The translations under genes and the position numbers were made by a program. This document shows positions 54,328 to 62,374 of a DNA stretch of 64,000 nt, one piece after another. The DNA is from Pimelobacter simplex (GTDB lineage Bacteria > Actinomycetota > Actinomycetes > Propionibacteriales > Nocardioidaceae): contig NZ_CP096276.1 in NCBI RefSeq assembly GCF_024662235.1, forward strand, positions 124,001 through 188,000, written 5' to 3'. The notes under the pieces were generated by a model. It saw only the letters and a list, made by a program, of their open reading frames with translations, had not been told where the DNA came from and searched no databases. Numbering within the stretch: the stretch's first letter is position 1; the number at the start of each line of letters is the position of its first letter.

Positions 54328-55527
54328 GTGGCACGGCTCCGTCTGGCTGATCACAGCCGCCTTGCCTCGCGGGGCCTGCGGGGACACCCCCTCAGGTTCG
54401 CCCTCTCTGCCCTGGGCATCGCGATCGGGGTGGCGGCGATGGTCGCCGTGGCCGGCGTGACCCAGTCGAGCCGCGCCGAGCTCGATGACCTGCTTTCACG
54501 CCTCGGCACCAACCTGTTGCGGGTGGAGCCGACGCCGGACCTCCAGGGGACACCCACCAGGCTTCCGGCGACGGCCGAGATCATGCTGCGCAACATCGGG
54601 CCGGTCACCGATGCAAGCAGTGTCGGCGCCTTCGAGGACGTGGGCATCTACCGGTCGCCGTACGTCCCCAGTGGCAAGACCAACAGTGTCGTCGTCGCTG
54701 CAGCGGCACCCACCTTGCTCCGCACCCTCCGTGGACGTGTGGGCGAGGGACACTGGTTCACCCAGGCCAACACCGCATTCCCGACCGTGGTCCTCGGCAG
54801 TGCGGCAGCGGCGCGACTCGGCGTCGAGGCGCCCGGCACCCGGTTGTGGATCGATGGTCCCGGCAGCTCTCGGCCCGGTCAGTGGTGGGTGGTGGTCGGC
54901 GTCCTGCGGCCGCTCCAGCTGGCGCCCGAGCTCGACGGTGCAGCCTTGCTGCCGGGGCCGGCTGCCCGGACCTACCTCGGCTACGACGGCACCGGGACCG
55001 GGGTGTACGTGCGTGCCGACGAGCGTCAGATCGTGCCGGTCACCGAAGTGGCGGCCGCCACCGCATCGCCCCAACACCCGGACCAGGTCGGCATCGACCG
55101 GCCCTCGGATGCGCTCGCCGCGCAGCTGACCGCCGACGCGACGCTCAACCGCCTGCTGCTGGGATTGGCGGCGATCGGCCTACTCGTCGGGGGCGTCGGC
55201 GTCAGCAACACCATGATCATCGCCGTCATCGAGCGGCGTTCCGAGATCGGGCTTCGCCGCGCCCTCGGCGCGACCCGGGGAAATATCGCCACACAGTTCC
55301 TTGCCGAGTCGATGCTCATGTCGGCCGTGGGAGGACTGGCCGGTGCGTTGCTCGGCTACGTCGTCACCGCCTTCTACGCGCACTCCCAGGGTTGGACCGT
55401 CAGCCTGCCCCTATGGGTCGGGGCGGCGGCGGTGGCGGTCACAGCCCTCGTCGGAACCCTCGCCGGCGGGTATCCCGCGTGGAAGGCAAGCCGGGAGTCC
55501 CCGACAACCGCCCTCGCGACATCGTGA
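54328..55527 (+). CDS. FtsX/MacB-type ABC permease
   Basis: 399 residues from GTG 54328; ATG 54317 is in another frame and the upstream in-frame ATGs lie inside the ATPase gene. One membrane span follows HPLRFALSALGIAIGVAAMVAVAGV, then a large extracellular MacB-type core domain (about 55-275), and three further spans from NRLLLGLAAIGLLVGGVGVSNTMIIAVIERRSEIGLRRALGATRGNI to the end. The ERRSEIGLRRALGAT coupling helix is diagnostic. Together with the MFP and ATPase it forms a tripartite-like exporter for a peptide, antibiotic or lipid. Its last 117 bp are antisense to an ECF sigma gene. Confidence 0.92.
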   Translation: MARLRLADHSRLASRGLRGHPLRFALSALGIAIGVAAMVAVAGVTQSSRAELDDLLSRLGTNLLRVEPTPDLQGTPTRLPATAEIMLRNIGPVTDASSVGAFEDVGIYRSPYVPSGKTNSVVVAAAAPTLLRTLRGRVGEGHWFTQANTAFPTVVLGSAAAARLGVEAPGTRLWIDGPGSSRPGQWWVVVGVLRPLQLAPELDGAALLPGPAARTYLGYDGTGTGVYVRADERQIVPVTEVAAATASPQHPDQVGIDRPSDALAAQLTADATLNRLLLGLAAIGLLVGGVGVSNTMIIAVIERRSEIGLRRALGATRGNIATQFLAESMLMSAVGGLAGALLGYVVTAFYAHSQGWTVSLPLWVGAAAVAVTALVGTLAGGYPAWKASRESPTTALATS

Positions 55528-56022
55528 CTCCGTGCGGGCGCGGCGCAGGCGGTCGATGGCTCGCCGAAGGCGCATCGACGCAGCCTTAGGAGAGACCTCC
55601 AGCACGTCCGCGATCTCGGCGGTCTTGAATCCGAGGGAGAGAAGGCCGAGGGCGCGTCGATCATCGGGGCGCTCCTGCGACAACAAGGCCTGCAGTCGAT
55701 CGGAGAGGACTGCTTCAGCGGTGGGGTCGGTACTCGCGGGCGGGAGGGCCGTCTCGCTTGCGATCGCCTCAAGCAGCCGCCGCTCGCTTGCTGCCTTGCG
55801 CTCCGCGTTGCGGACGTGTCCGGCCGCGATGAGGAAGGCGAGCGCGCGAAGGCGCCCGAGGTCCTGGTCGTCGCCGGGAGACGGGGGGTCCTTGCGCCAG
55901 AGCGTGATCATCGTGTCGTGGGCGACGTCTTCGGCGCTGTCGGTGGGCAGTCGGCGACCGACGAACCGGACGAGCTGTGGAACCATGTCGCAGTAGAACG
56001 CCGCGAAGAATTCGCTGTCCAT
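55411..56022 (-). CDS. ECF-family RNA polymerase sigma factor
   Basis: 203 residues from ATG 56022 after GGGAGG. Region 2 is FFAAFYCDMVPQLVRFVGRRLPTDSAEDVAHDTMITLWRK and region 4 is LLSLGFKTAEIADVLEVSPKAASMRLRRAIDRLRRA. The last 38 residues or so (from TESRCREGGC) are Arg/Cys-rich, unlike any sigma region, and are encoded entirely opposite the 3' end of the permease, which is well conserved. The tail is therefore probably a read-on extension after loss of an earlier stop. No anti-sigma gene adjoins it; the TetR gene is 137 bp upstream on the same strand. Confidence 0.82.
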   Translation of the reverse strand: MDSEFFAAFYCDMVPQLVRFVGRRLPTDSAEDVAHDTMITLWRKDPPSPGDDQDLGRLRALAFLIAAGHVRNAERKAASERRLLEAIASETALPPASTDPTAEAVLSDRLQALLSQERPDDRRALGLLSLGFKTAEIADVLEVSPKAASMRLRRAIDRLRRARTESRCREGGCRGLPACLPRGIPAGEGSDEGCDRHRRRPDP

Positions 56023-56159
56023 CCTGAGCCTCCCGATCGGCTGGCGCTCGGCTCCTGCTCGCCACCTCGCGACGAGAAGCTGGATCGCTGCGCCGGACCG
56101 ACCTTACGGGAATTGCCTGCGGATGAGAACGAGATCTGCGGCGGTGCGGCTGCCCGCCT

Positions 56160-56732
56160 CTAGGGCCGCAGGCTCCGCCCCAAGGTCGCCGTCAGCCGCT
56201 CCACCCACGCGTCGTCGAGCTGTCCCGGCGTGAGCAGCACCCCCGAGATCACCGCGCCGATGATCAGCCGCAGCAGGTCGTCGGCCCGTGCGTCGGGGTG
56301 GGCCTCGCCGGCGACGACGGCCGCGCGCAGCCGCTCGTCGAGGGCCCGGAAGACGCCGGCGAAGCGCTGCATCATGGCGGCGTGCAGGTCGGGCCAGGTG
56401 CTGACCTCGGCGAGCAGGCCGGGCAGGGCGGCGGCGGCGACGGGGTCGCAGAGGGCGTCGCGGGTGCCGCGGACGATGCCGGCCAGGTCGGTGGCGAGGT
56501 CGTCGCCGAGGTGGAGCTCGCCGGCGAGCTCGCCGGGGAAGGCGGCCTCGTGGACGAGGTGGGGGAGGGCGGGCCAGCGGCGGTAGAGGGCGGGCTTGGT
56601 GGTGCCGGCGCGGGCCGCGACGGCGGCGACGGTGACGGCGGCGTAGCCGCCCTCGGCCAGCAGGGAGCGGACGGCGGCGAGCGCGTCCTGCTCGATCCGC
56701 GGGTCGCGCGGACGGCCGATTTTGGTCCCCAT
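56160..56732 (-). CDS. TetR-family transcriptional regulator
   Basis: 190 residues from ATG 56732 with AGGGGAAGG upstream. The N-terminal helix-turn-helix domain is IGRPRDPRIEQDALAAVRSLLAEGGYAAVTVAAVAARAGTTKPALYRRWPALPHLV. The C-terminal ligand domain (70-190) ends GAVISGVLLTPGQLDDAWVERLTATLGRSL, the TetR_C form common in regulators of acyl-CoA or multidrug genes. It is divergent from the phosphotransferase operon and a perfect palindromic operator lies between them, so it most likely controls itself and that operon. Confidence 0.9.
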   Translation of the reverse strand: MGTKIGRPRDPRIEQDALAAVRSLLAEGGYAAVTVAAVAARAGTTKPALYRRWPALPHLVHEAAFPGELAGELHLGDDLATDLAGIVRGTRDALCDPVAAAALPGLLAEVSTWPDLHAAMMQRFAGVFRALDERLRAAVVAGEAHPDARADDLLRLIIGAVISGVLLTPGQLDDAWVERLTATLGRSLRP

Positions 56733-56777
56733 GAAGGCCTTCCCCTCTTTCGTTACCGAGGGTACCGTAATCGGCCA

Positions 56778-56802
56778 TTGACAAGTTAGAACACGTTCTA
56801 AC
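56778..56802 (+). promoter_or_regulatory. -35 box plus TetR-type operator of the catabolic operon
   Basis: A perfect -35 TTGACA (56778-56783) is followed at once by GTTAGAAC-AC-GTTCTAAC (56785-56802), two exact 8-bp arms around 2 bp. The operator fills the spacer and reaches the -10 area. Its core TAGAAC-N2-GTTCTA is the KstR-type pattern known from steroid-catabolism genes. Confidence 0.75.
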
Positions 56803-56831
56803 AGGCTGTGCTCACCCCCAGGAGGACCCCC

Positions 56832-57989
56832 GTGACCCAGTCCCCGTTGCCTGCCGACATCGCCGAGATGACGCTGCAGCGCTCCAGCCGCGACCAGGGC
56901 GCCGTGCACGACCGGCTCGAGGAGTGGCTCACCGGCGTGCTGCCCGAAGGCGCCGCGCCGGAGGTGACCCTCCACGACGGTGTGCAGACCAACGGCATGT
57001 CGAGCGAGACGGTCCTGCTGGCGATCACCACCACCGAGGACGGCGCTCGCGTCACCCGCGAGTACGTCGCCCGCGTGGCCCCGGCGGCCGGCGACCTCCC
57101 GGTCTTCGCCGAGTACCGCCTCACCGACCAGTACGACGCGATGCGTCTGGCCGGCGAGCTGGCAGGCATCCCGGTGCCCGCGGTCGGCCTCAACGAGCCG
57201 ACCGGCGACGTGCTCGGCACCCCGTTCTTCCTGATGGAGCGTCTCGACGGCGCGGTCCCGCCCGACGTGCTGCCGTACCCGTTCGGCGACAACTGGCTCT
57301 TCGACGCCTCGCCCGAGCAGCAGGCGCAGCTCCAGCGCAGCACCGTCGACGTCCTGGCCCGGCTGCACGGCATCCCCGACGCCGCGACGACCTTCGGCTT
57401 CCTCGACCCCGCGGTCACCGGGCACGAGGGGTCGACTCCGCTCGCGCGCAACCTCGCCAAGACCCGCGCCTGGTACGACTACGCGATCACCACCGCGGAG
57501 GCGAGCCCGCGCTCCCCGCTCATCGAGCGCGGTCTGGCCTGGCTCGAGGCGAACCTGCCCGCCGAGGAGGGCGAGCCGGTCCTCGTGTGGGGCGACTCGC
57601 GCATCGGCAACATGATGTACCGCGACTTCGAGCCGGTCGCCGTCCTCGACTGGGAGATGGCCACCCTGGGGCCGCGCGAGATGGACCTCGCCTGGCTGGT
57701 CTTCGCCCACCAGGTCTTCCAGGAGATCGCGACCATGCTCGGCCTGCCCGGCATGCCCGAGTTCCTGGCGCCCGACGACGTCGTGGCGACCTATCGCGAG
57801 CTGACCGGCGTCGAGACCGGTGACCTCACCTGGTTCCTGCTGCACGCCGCGGTCAACTGGGGCTGCGTCTTCCTGCGCACCAGCGCACGCCAGATCCACT
57901 TCGGCGAGATCGAGCGGCCCGAGGACCCCGAGGCCGTCTTCCACCACCGACCGCTCCTCGAGCGGCTCCTCGAGGAGGTCGGCGCATGA
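56832..57989 (+). CDS. APH-type phosphotransferase family protein (ACAD10/FadE36-like)
   Basis: 385 residues from GTG 56832 with AGGAGGA 6 nt upstream. Kinase-like fold: nucleotide-binding N-lobe (SSETVLLAITTTEDGARVTREYVARVAP), FFLMERLDG hinge, catalytic loop VLVWGDSRIGNMMY and metal motif VAVLDWEMATLGPREMDLAW. The usual HGD of aminoglycoside kinases is WGD here, as in related proteins linked to acyl-CoA dehydrogenases. Substrates may be hydroxyacyl-CoAs or alcohols rather than antibiotics. First gene of the TetR-flanked cassette; its stop overlaps the next start. Confidence 0.87.
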   Translation: MTQSPLPADIAEMTLQRSSRDQGAVHDRLEEWLTGVLPEGAAPEVTLHDGVQTNGMSSETVLLAITTTEDGARVTREYVARVAPAAGDLPVFAEYRLTDQYDAMRLAGELAGIPVPAVGLNEPTGDVLGTPFFLMERLDGAVPPDVLPYPFGDNWLFDASPEQQAQLQRSTVDVLARLHGIPDAATTFGFLDPAVTGHEGSTPLARNLAKTRAWYDYAITTAEASPRSPLIERGLAWLEANLPAEEGEPVLVWGDSRIGNMMYRDFEPVAVLDWEMATLGPREMDLAWLVFAHQVFQEIATMLGLPGMPEFLAPDDVVATYRELTGVETGDLTWFLLHAAVNWGCVFLRTSARQIHFGEIERPEDPEAVFHHRPLLERLLEEVGA

Positions 57990-59161
57990 GCACCCACCAC
58001 GACCACGGCCTGCACGGCGAGTACTACGGCCTCGGCCCGCTCGACGAGTATCCGATCCACCAGCTCCCGCGCCCCGTCGCGTGGGCCGGCAGCAGCGACC
58101 GCAACTTCTACGACCGCTGCTATCTCAACGCGCACGACCGCACCGGCGACCTGTTCCTCATCACCGGTCTCGGCTTCTACCCGAACCTCGGCACCAAGGA
58201 CGCCTTCGTCCTGCTGCGCCGCGGCGACGAGCAGACCGCCGTCCACCTCTCCGACGCCGCCGACCCGCGTGGCGCGGACCGGATGGCCCAGCAGGTCGGC
58301 AACTACCGGGTCGAGGTCGTCGAGCCGCTCCACAAGCTCCGCCTGGTGCTCGAGGAGACCGAGGGCATCGCGATGGACCTGACCTGGGAGGGCTCGTTCC
58401 CCGTCGTCCAGGAGCTGCCGCACGTCATGCGCCAGGGCACCGGTACGACGCTCGACGCGCAGCGCTTCGCCCAGCTCGGCACCTGGGAGGGCGTCCTCAG
58501 CGTCGACGGCACCGACATCGCGGTCACCCCCGACCGCTGGCTCGGCAGCCGCGACCGGTCCTGGGGCATCCGTCCCGTCGGCGAGGCCGCGCCCGCGGGC
58601 AAGCCGGCCGACCCGGCCTTCGAGGGGATGTGGTGGCTCTATGTGCCGCTGCGCTTCGAGGAGTTCTGCGTCGTCCTCATCATCCAGGAGACCCCGGACG
58701 GCTTCCGCACGCTCAACGACTGCACCCGGATCTGGCGCGACGGGCGGGTCGAGCAGCTCGGCTGGCCGCGCGTCGAGATCCGCTACACCTCGGGCACCCG
58801 CGTCCCGACCGGCGCGACCATCGTGTGCACCACCCCCGAGGGCAAGGAGCTCGTGCTGGAGGTGACCTCCAAGCTGCCCGTGCCGATCCACGTCGGCGGT
58901 GGCTACGGCGGCGACTCCGACTGGACCCACGGCATGTGGAAGGGCCCGGCGTTCACCGAGCGCCTCACCTACGACATGAACGACCCGGCCGTCGCCGGCC
59001 GGGTGATGTTCGGCGTGATCGACCACGTCGGCCAGGCCACCGTGCACGGCCCCGGGGCCGGCGTACCGGACGGCTCGGAGGGATGGGGGCTCTTCGAGCA
59101 CGGCGCCCTCGGCCGGCACGACCCCAGCGGCTTCGCCGACTGGTTCACCCTCGCCCCCTGA
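57986..59161 (+). CDS. Uncharacterised lipocalin/CrtC-like beta-barrel protein
   Basis: 391 residues from ATG 57986 (ATGA overlap). I do not recognise a characterised family; the two-half beta-rich layout and motifs such as DRNFYDRCYLNAHDRTGDLFLITGLGFYPN, RDRSWGIRPVG and WWLYVPLRFEEFCVVLIIQE resemble the AttH/CrtC (hydroxyneurosporene synthase-like) superfamily and the DUF7064/7065 proteins of mycobacteria. No signal peptide. Position between a phosphotransferase and an aldehyde dehydrogenase suggests binding or isomerising a hydrophobic substrate, for example a steroid or terpenoid; this is inference. Confidence 0.72.
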   Translation: MSTHHDHGLHGEYYGLGPLDEYPIHQLPRPVAWAGSSDRNFYDRCYLNAHDRTGDLFLITGLGFYPNLGTKDAFVLLRRGDEQTAVHLSDAADPRGADRMAQQVGNYRVEVVEPLHKLRLVLEETEGIAMDLTWEGSFPVVQELPHVMRQGTGTTLDAQRFAQLGTWEGVLSVDGTDIAVTPDRWLGSRDRSWGIRPVGEAAPAGKPADPAFEGMWWLYVPLRFEEFCVVLIIQETPDGFRTLNDCTRIWRDGRVEQLGWPRVEIRYTSGTRVPTGATIVCTTPEGKELVLEVTSKLPVPIHVGGGYGGDSDWTHGMWKGPAFTERLTYDMNDPAVAGRVMFGVIDHVGQATVHGPGAGVPDGSEGWGLFEHGALGRHDPSGFADWFTLAP

Positions 59162-59198
59162 TCCGCACGACCCGCACCACCTCGACTAGGAGCACGAC

Positions 59199-60653
59199 AT
59201 GACCCTCGACCGCGACGCCCTCTTCATCGGCGGCACCTGGGCCACGCCCGCCACCGACGCCGTGCTGGAGGTGGTCTCGCCGCACTCCGAGGAGGTCGTC
59301 GCCCGCGTCCCCGAGGGCAGCGAAGCCGACATCGACGCCGCGGTCGCCGCCGCCCGCCGGGCGTTCGACGAGGGACCGTGGCCGCGGATGAGCCCGGCCG
59401 AGCGGATCGAGGTCGTGCAGAACCTCTCCGGCCTGTACGCCGCCAAGCTGGACGAGATGGCGACCATCATCTCCACCGAGATGGGCTCGCCCATCTCGTT
59501 CAGCTCGCTGGCCCAGGCGCCCGCGCCCTGGATGCAGATCGAGGCGTTCCTGGGCATCGCGCGGGAGTTCCCGTGGGAGGAGCGGCGTCCCGGCGTGCTC
59601 GGCGCGGATGTCGTCGTGCGCCACGAGCCGGTCGGCGTCGTCGCGGCGATCCCGCCGTGGAACGTCCCGCAGTTCACGATCCTGTCCAAGGTCGTCCCGG
59701 CGCTCCTCGCGGGCTGCACCGTGGTCGTGAAGCCGGCGCCGGAGACCCCGCTCGACGGCTACCTGCTCGCCGAGCTCCTGGTCGAGGCCGGCGTCCCCCA
59801 GGGCGTCGTCTCGATCGTCGCCGGTGGCCGCGAGGTGGGGGAGCACCTCGTGCGCCACCCCGGCGTCGACAAGGTCGCCTTCACCGGCTCGACCGCCGCG
59901 GGCCGCAAGATCGGCGCGATCTGCGGCGAGCAGCTCAAGCGGGTCTCGCTCGAGCTCGGCGGCAAGTCCGCCGCGATCATCCTCGACGACGCCGACGAGG
60001 CCGCCGCGATCGAGGGCCTGAAGTTCCTCGGCGTGATGAACTCCGGCCAGGCGTGCGTCGCCCAGACCCGGGTGCTCGTCTCGCGCGAGCGGCACGACGC
60101 CTTCGCCGCCGCCCTCGCCTCGGCGATCGGCGCCATGAAGGTCGGCGACCCGCTCGACCCGGCGACCGAGATCGGTCCGATGGTCGCGCAGCGCCAGCAG
60201 GAGCGGGTGGCGTCGTACATCCGGATCGGGCAGGAGGAGGGCGCCCAGCTGCTGGTCGGCGGCGAGGGTCGTCCCGAGGGTCTCGACCGCGGCTGGTACG
60301 TCCGGCCCACCGTCTTCGCCGGCGTCGACAACAAGATGCGCATCGCCCAGGAGGAGATCTTCGGCCCGGTCCTCTCGGTCATCGCCTACGACGACGTGGC
60401 CGACGCGATCCGGATCGCCAACGACTCCGAGTACGGCCTGGCCGGCACCGTGTGGACCGCGGACCAGGAGGCCGGCCTCGAGGTCGCCCGCGGGGTGCGC
60501 ACCGGCACCTACGGCATCAACACCTACACGATGGACTTCGCGGCGCCGTTCGGCGGTTTCAAGGCCTCCGGGCTGGGGCGCGAGTTCGGGCCGGAGGGCC
60601 TGGCGCAGTACACCGAGGCCAAGTCGGTGTACCTCGCGGCGCCCCCGATGTAG
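59199..60653 (+). CDS. Aldehyde dehydrogenase (NAD(P)+)
   Basis: 484 residues from ATG 59199, with GGAG about 6 nt upstream. Oxidises an aldehyde to its acid. Motifs: PWNVPQFTILSKVVPALLAGCTVVVKPAPETP, the Rossmann FTGSTAAGRKIG, general base Glu in LELGGKSAAI, nucleophile Cys in NSGQACVAQTRV and EEIFGPVLSV. The length and motif wording resemble the geranial/betaine-aldehyde-like group common in steroid and terpene catabolic clusters. Fourth gene counting the divergent TetR; a palindrome-rich control region separates it from the next dehydrogenase. Confidence 0.93.
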   Translation: MTLDRDALFIGGTWATPATDAVLEVVSPHSEEVVARVPEGSEADIDAAVAAARRAFDEGPWPRMSPAERIEVVQNLSGLYAAKLDEMATIISTEMGSPISFSSLAQAPAPWMQIEAFLGIAREFPWEERRPGVLGADVVVRHEPVGVVAAIPPWNVPQFTILSKVVPALLAGCTVVVKPAPETPLDGYLLAELLVEAGVPQGVVSIVAGGREVGEHLVRHPGVDKVAFTGSTAAGRKIGAICGEQLKRVSLELGGKSAAIILDDADEAAAIEGLKFLGVMNSGQACVAQTRVLVSRERHDAFAAALASAIGAMKVGDPLDPATEIGPMVAQRQQERVASYIRIGQEEGAQLLVGGEGRPEGLDRGWYVRPTVFAGVDNKMRIAQEEIFGPVLSVIAYDDVADAIRIANDSEYGLAGTVWTADQEAGLEVARGVRTGTYGINTYTMDFAAPFGGFKASGLGREFGPEGLAQYTEAKSVYLAAPPM

Positions 60654-60672
60654 TCCCTTGACATCAAGACGA

Positions 60673-60732
60673 GATGTGTAAAGCCACACATCCGTTACCG
60701 ATCGGTAGCCGTAGGTGACCCTGCTCACCTAC
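60673..60732 (+). promoter_or_regulatory. Three successive palindromes upstream of the second aldehyde dehydrogenase
   Basis: GATGTGT-N6-ACACATC (60673-60692), TACCGATCGGTA (60696-60707) and GTAGGTGA-N6-TCACCTAC (60711-60732) are all perfect and differ in sequence. The third covers TACGCT (60730-60735), a -10 candidate ending 6 nt before the ATG at 60742. TTGACA begins at 60658. At least two different regulators are implied. Confidence 0.75.
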
Positions 60733-60741
60733 GCTCGTCAC

Positions 60742-62370
60742 ATGAGCGAAGCGATCCCCGGTTCCGGCGCCTCCGGCGGCCCCGTCGTGGAGGGCCCCCA
60801 CGACCCCGAGCACGACCCCCGGGCGTCGTACGCCCTCGAGCCGGACTACGTCGCCCGGCTGACCGACCGGATCCTCGCGACGACGGGCCGGACCACCCAG
60901 GTCCACTCGCCGATCAACGGGGCGCCGGTGGCCAACATCCCGCAGTCGAGCACCGAGGACGTCGCCGAGGCGTTCCGGCGTGCGCGGGTGGCCCAGGCGG
61001 CCTGGGCGCGGGTCTCGATCGACGAGCGCTCGCGGATCCTGCACCGGCTCCACGACATCGTGCTCGACCGCCAGGACGAGATCATGGACCTGATCCAGCT
61101 CGAGTCCGGCAAGGCCCGCAAGCACGCCTTCGACGAGCCGCTGCACATCGCGCTGACCGCCCGCTACTACGCCCGTACGGCGCACCGCCACCTCGACACC
61201 GAGCGCCGGCCGGGCGTCGTCCCGGTGCTCACCCGGGTCGAGCTCAACCGGGTGCCCAAGGGCGTCGTCGGGATCATCTCGCCGTGGAACTACCCGTTCA
61301 CCATGGCGCTGTGTGACGGCCTCCCCGCGCTGCTCGCCGGCAACGCCGTGGTCACCAAGCCCGACGCCCAGACCATGCTCTCGGCGCTGCTGGGCGCCCA
61401 GCTGCTCGAGGACGCCGGCTTCCCGCGCGACCTGTGGCAGGTCGTGGCCGGCCCGGGGCGTGAGCTCGGGACGCCGATCATCGAGCGCGCCGACTACATC
61501 TGCTTCACCGGCTCCACCGCGACCGGCAAGATCATCGCCAAGCAGGCGGCCGAGCGGCTCATCGGCTGCTCGCTCGAGCTCGGCGGAAAGAACCCGATCC
61601 TGGTGCTGCGCGACGCCGACATCGAGCGCGCGGCCGAGGGCGCGGTGCGGGCCTGCTTCTCCAACGCCGGTCAGCTGTGCGTCTCGACCGAGCGGATGTT
61701 CGTCGCCGACGCGGTCTACGACCGCTTCGTCGAGCGCTTCGTGGCCCGCACCAAGGCGATGAGCCTGGGCGCCACGCTCGACTGGGACGCCGACATGGGC
61801 ACGCTCATCTCCGCCGACCAGCTCGAGACGGTCACCGCCCACGTCGACGACGCGGTCGCCAAGGGCGCCCGGGTGCTGGCCGGCGGCAAGGCGCGGCCCG
61901 ACCTGGCGCCCTACTACTTCGAGCCGACGATCCTCGAGGGCGTCACCCCCGAGATGACCTGCTTCGGCAACGAGACCTTCGGCCCGGTCGTCTCGATCTA
62001 CCGCTTCCACGACGAGGCCGACGCGATCGCGCGGGCCAACGACGGCGAGTACGGCCTCAACGGCTCGGTCTACACCCGCGACACCGAGCGCGGGCGCCAG
62101 GTCGCGCGCCAGATCAAGTGCGGCACGGTCAACGTCAACGAGGCCTTCGGCGCGACCTTCGCCAGCATCGACGCCCCCATGGGCGGCATGCGCGAGTCCG
62201 GCATGGGCCGGCGCCAGGGCGCCGAGGGCATCCACCGCTACACCGAGACCCAGTCGGTCGCCACCCAGCGGCTGATCCGCTTCGGGCCGATGCTCGGGAT
62301 GTCCGACGAGGGCTACGCCAAGTTCATGTCCGCCTCGCTGCGGATCATGGACAAGCTCGGACGGGCGTGA
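60742..62370 (+). CDS. Succinate-semialdehyde dehydrogenase-type aldehyde dehydrogenase
   Basis: 542 residues from ATG 60742, which follows a -10 box by 6 nt; the in-frame codon at 60715 lies inside a palindrome and is rejected. Motifs: SPWNYPFTMALCDGLPALLAGNAVVTKPDAQT, FTGSTATGKIIAKQAAERL, base Glu in LELGGKNPILVL, Cys in NAGQLCVSTERMF and NETFGPVVSIYRF. It has about 40 extra N-terminal and 40 extra C-terminal residues relative to a minimal ALDH, matching the GabD2-type family of mycobacteria. True substrate may be a longer aldehyde. It lies 4 bp before the GMC gene and is surely cotranscribed. Confidence 0.92.
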   Translation: MSEAIPGSGASGGPVVEGPHDPEHDPRASYALEPDYVARLTDRILATTGRTTQVHSPINGAPVANIPQSSTEDVAEAFRRARVAQAAWARVSIDERSRILHRLHDIVLDRQDEIMDLIQLESGKARKHAFDEPLHIALTARYYARTAHRHLDTERRPGVVPVLTRVELNRVPKGVVGIISPWNYPFTMALCDGLPALLAGNAVVTKPDAQTMLSALLGAQLLEDAGFPRDLWQVVAGPGRELGTPIIERADYICFTGSTATGKIIAKQAAERLIGCSLELGGKNPILVLRDADIERAAEGAVRACFSNAGQLCVSTERMFVADAVYDRFVERFVARTKAMSLGATLDWDADMGTLISADQLETVTAHVDDAVAKGARVLAGGKARPDLAPYYFEPTILEGVTPEMTCFGNETFGPVVSIYRFHDEADAIARANDGEYGLNGSVYTRDTERGRQVARQIKCGTVNVNEAFGATFASIDAPMGGMRESGMGRRQGAEGIHRYTETQSVATQRLIRFGPMLGMSDEGYAKFMSASLRIMDKLGRA

Positions 62371-62374
62371 ACCG

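Noticed and set aside
55816..56163. A 115-codon plus-strand frame between the ECF sigma and TetR genes
   Set aside because: Mostly antisense to sigma region 2 and without a ribosome-binding site or known domain; the 137-bp gap itself holds no clear gene.
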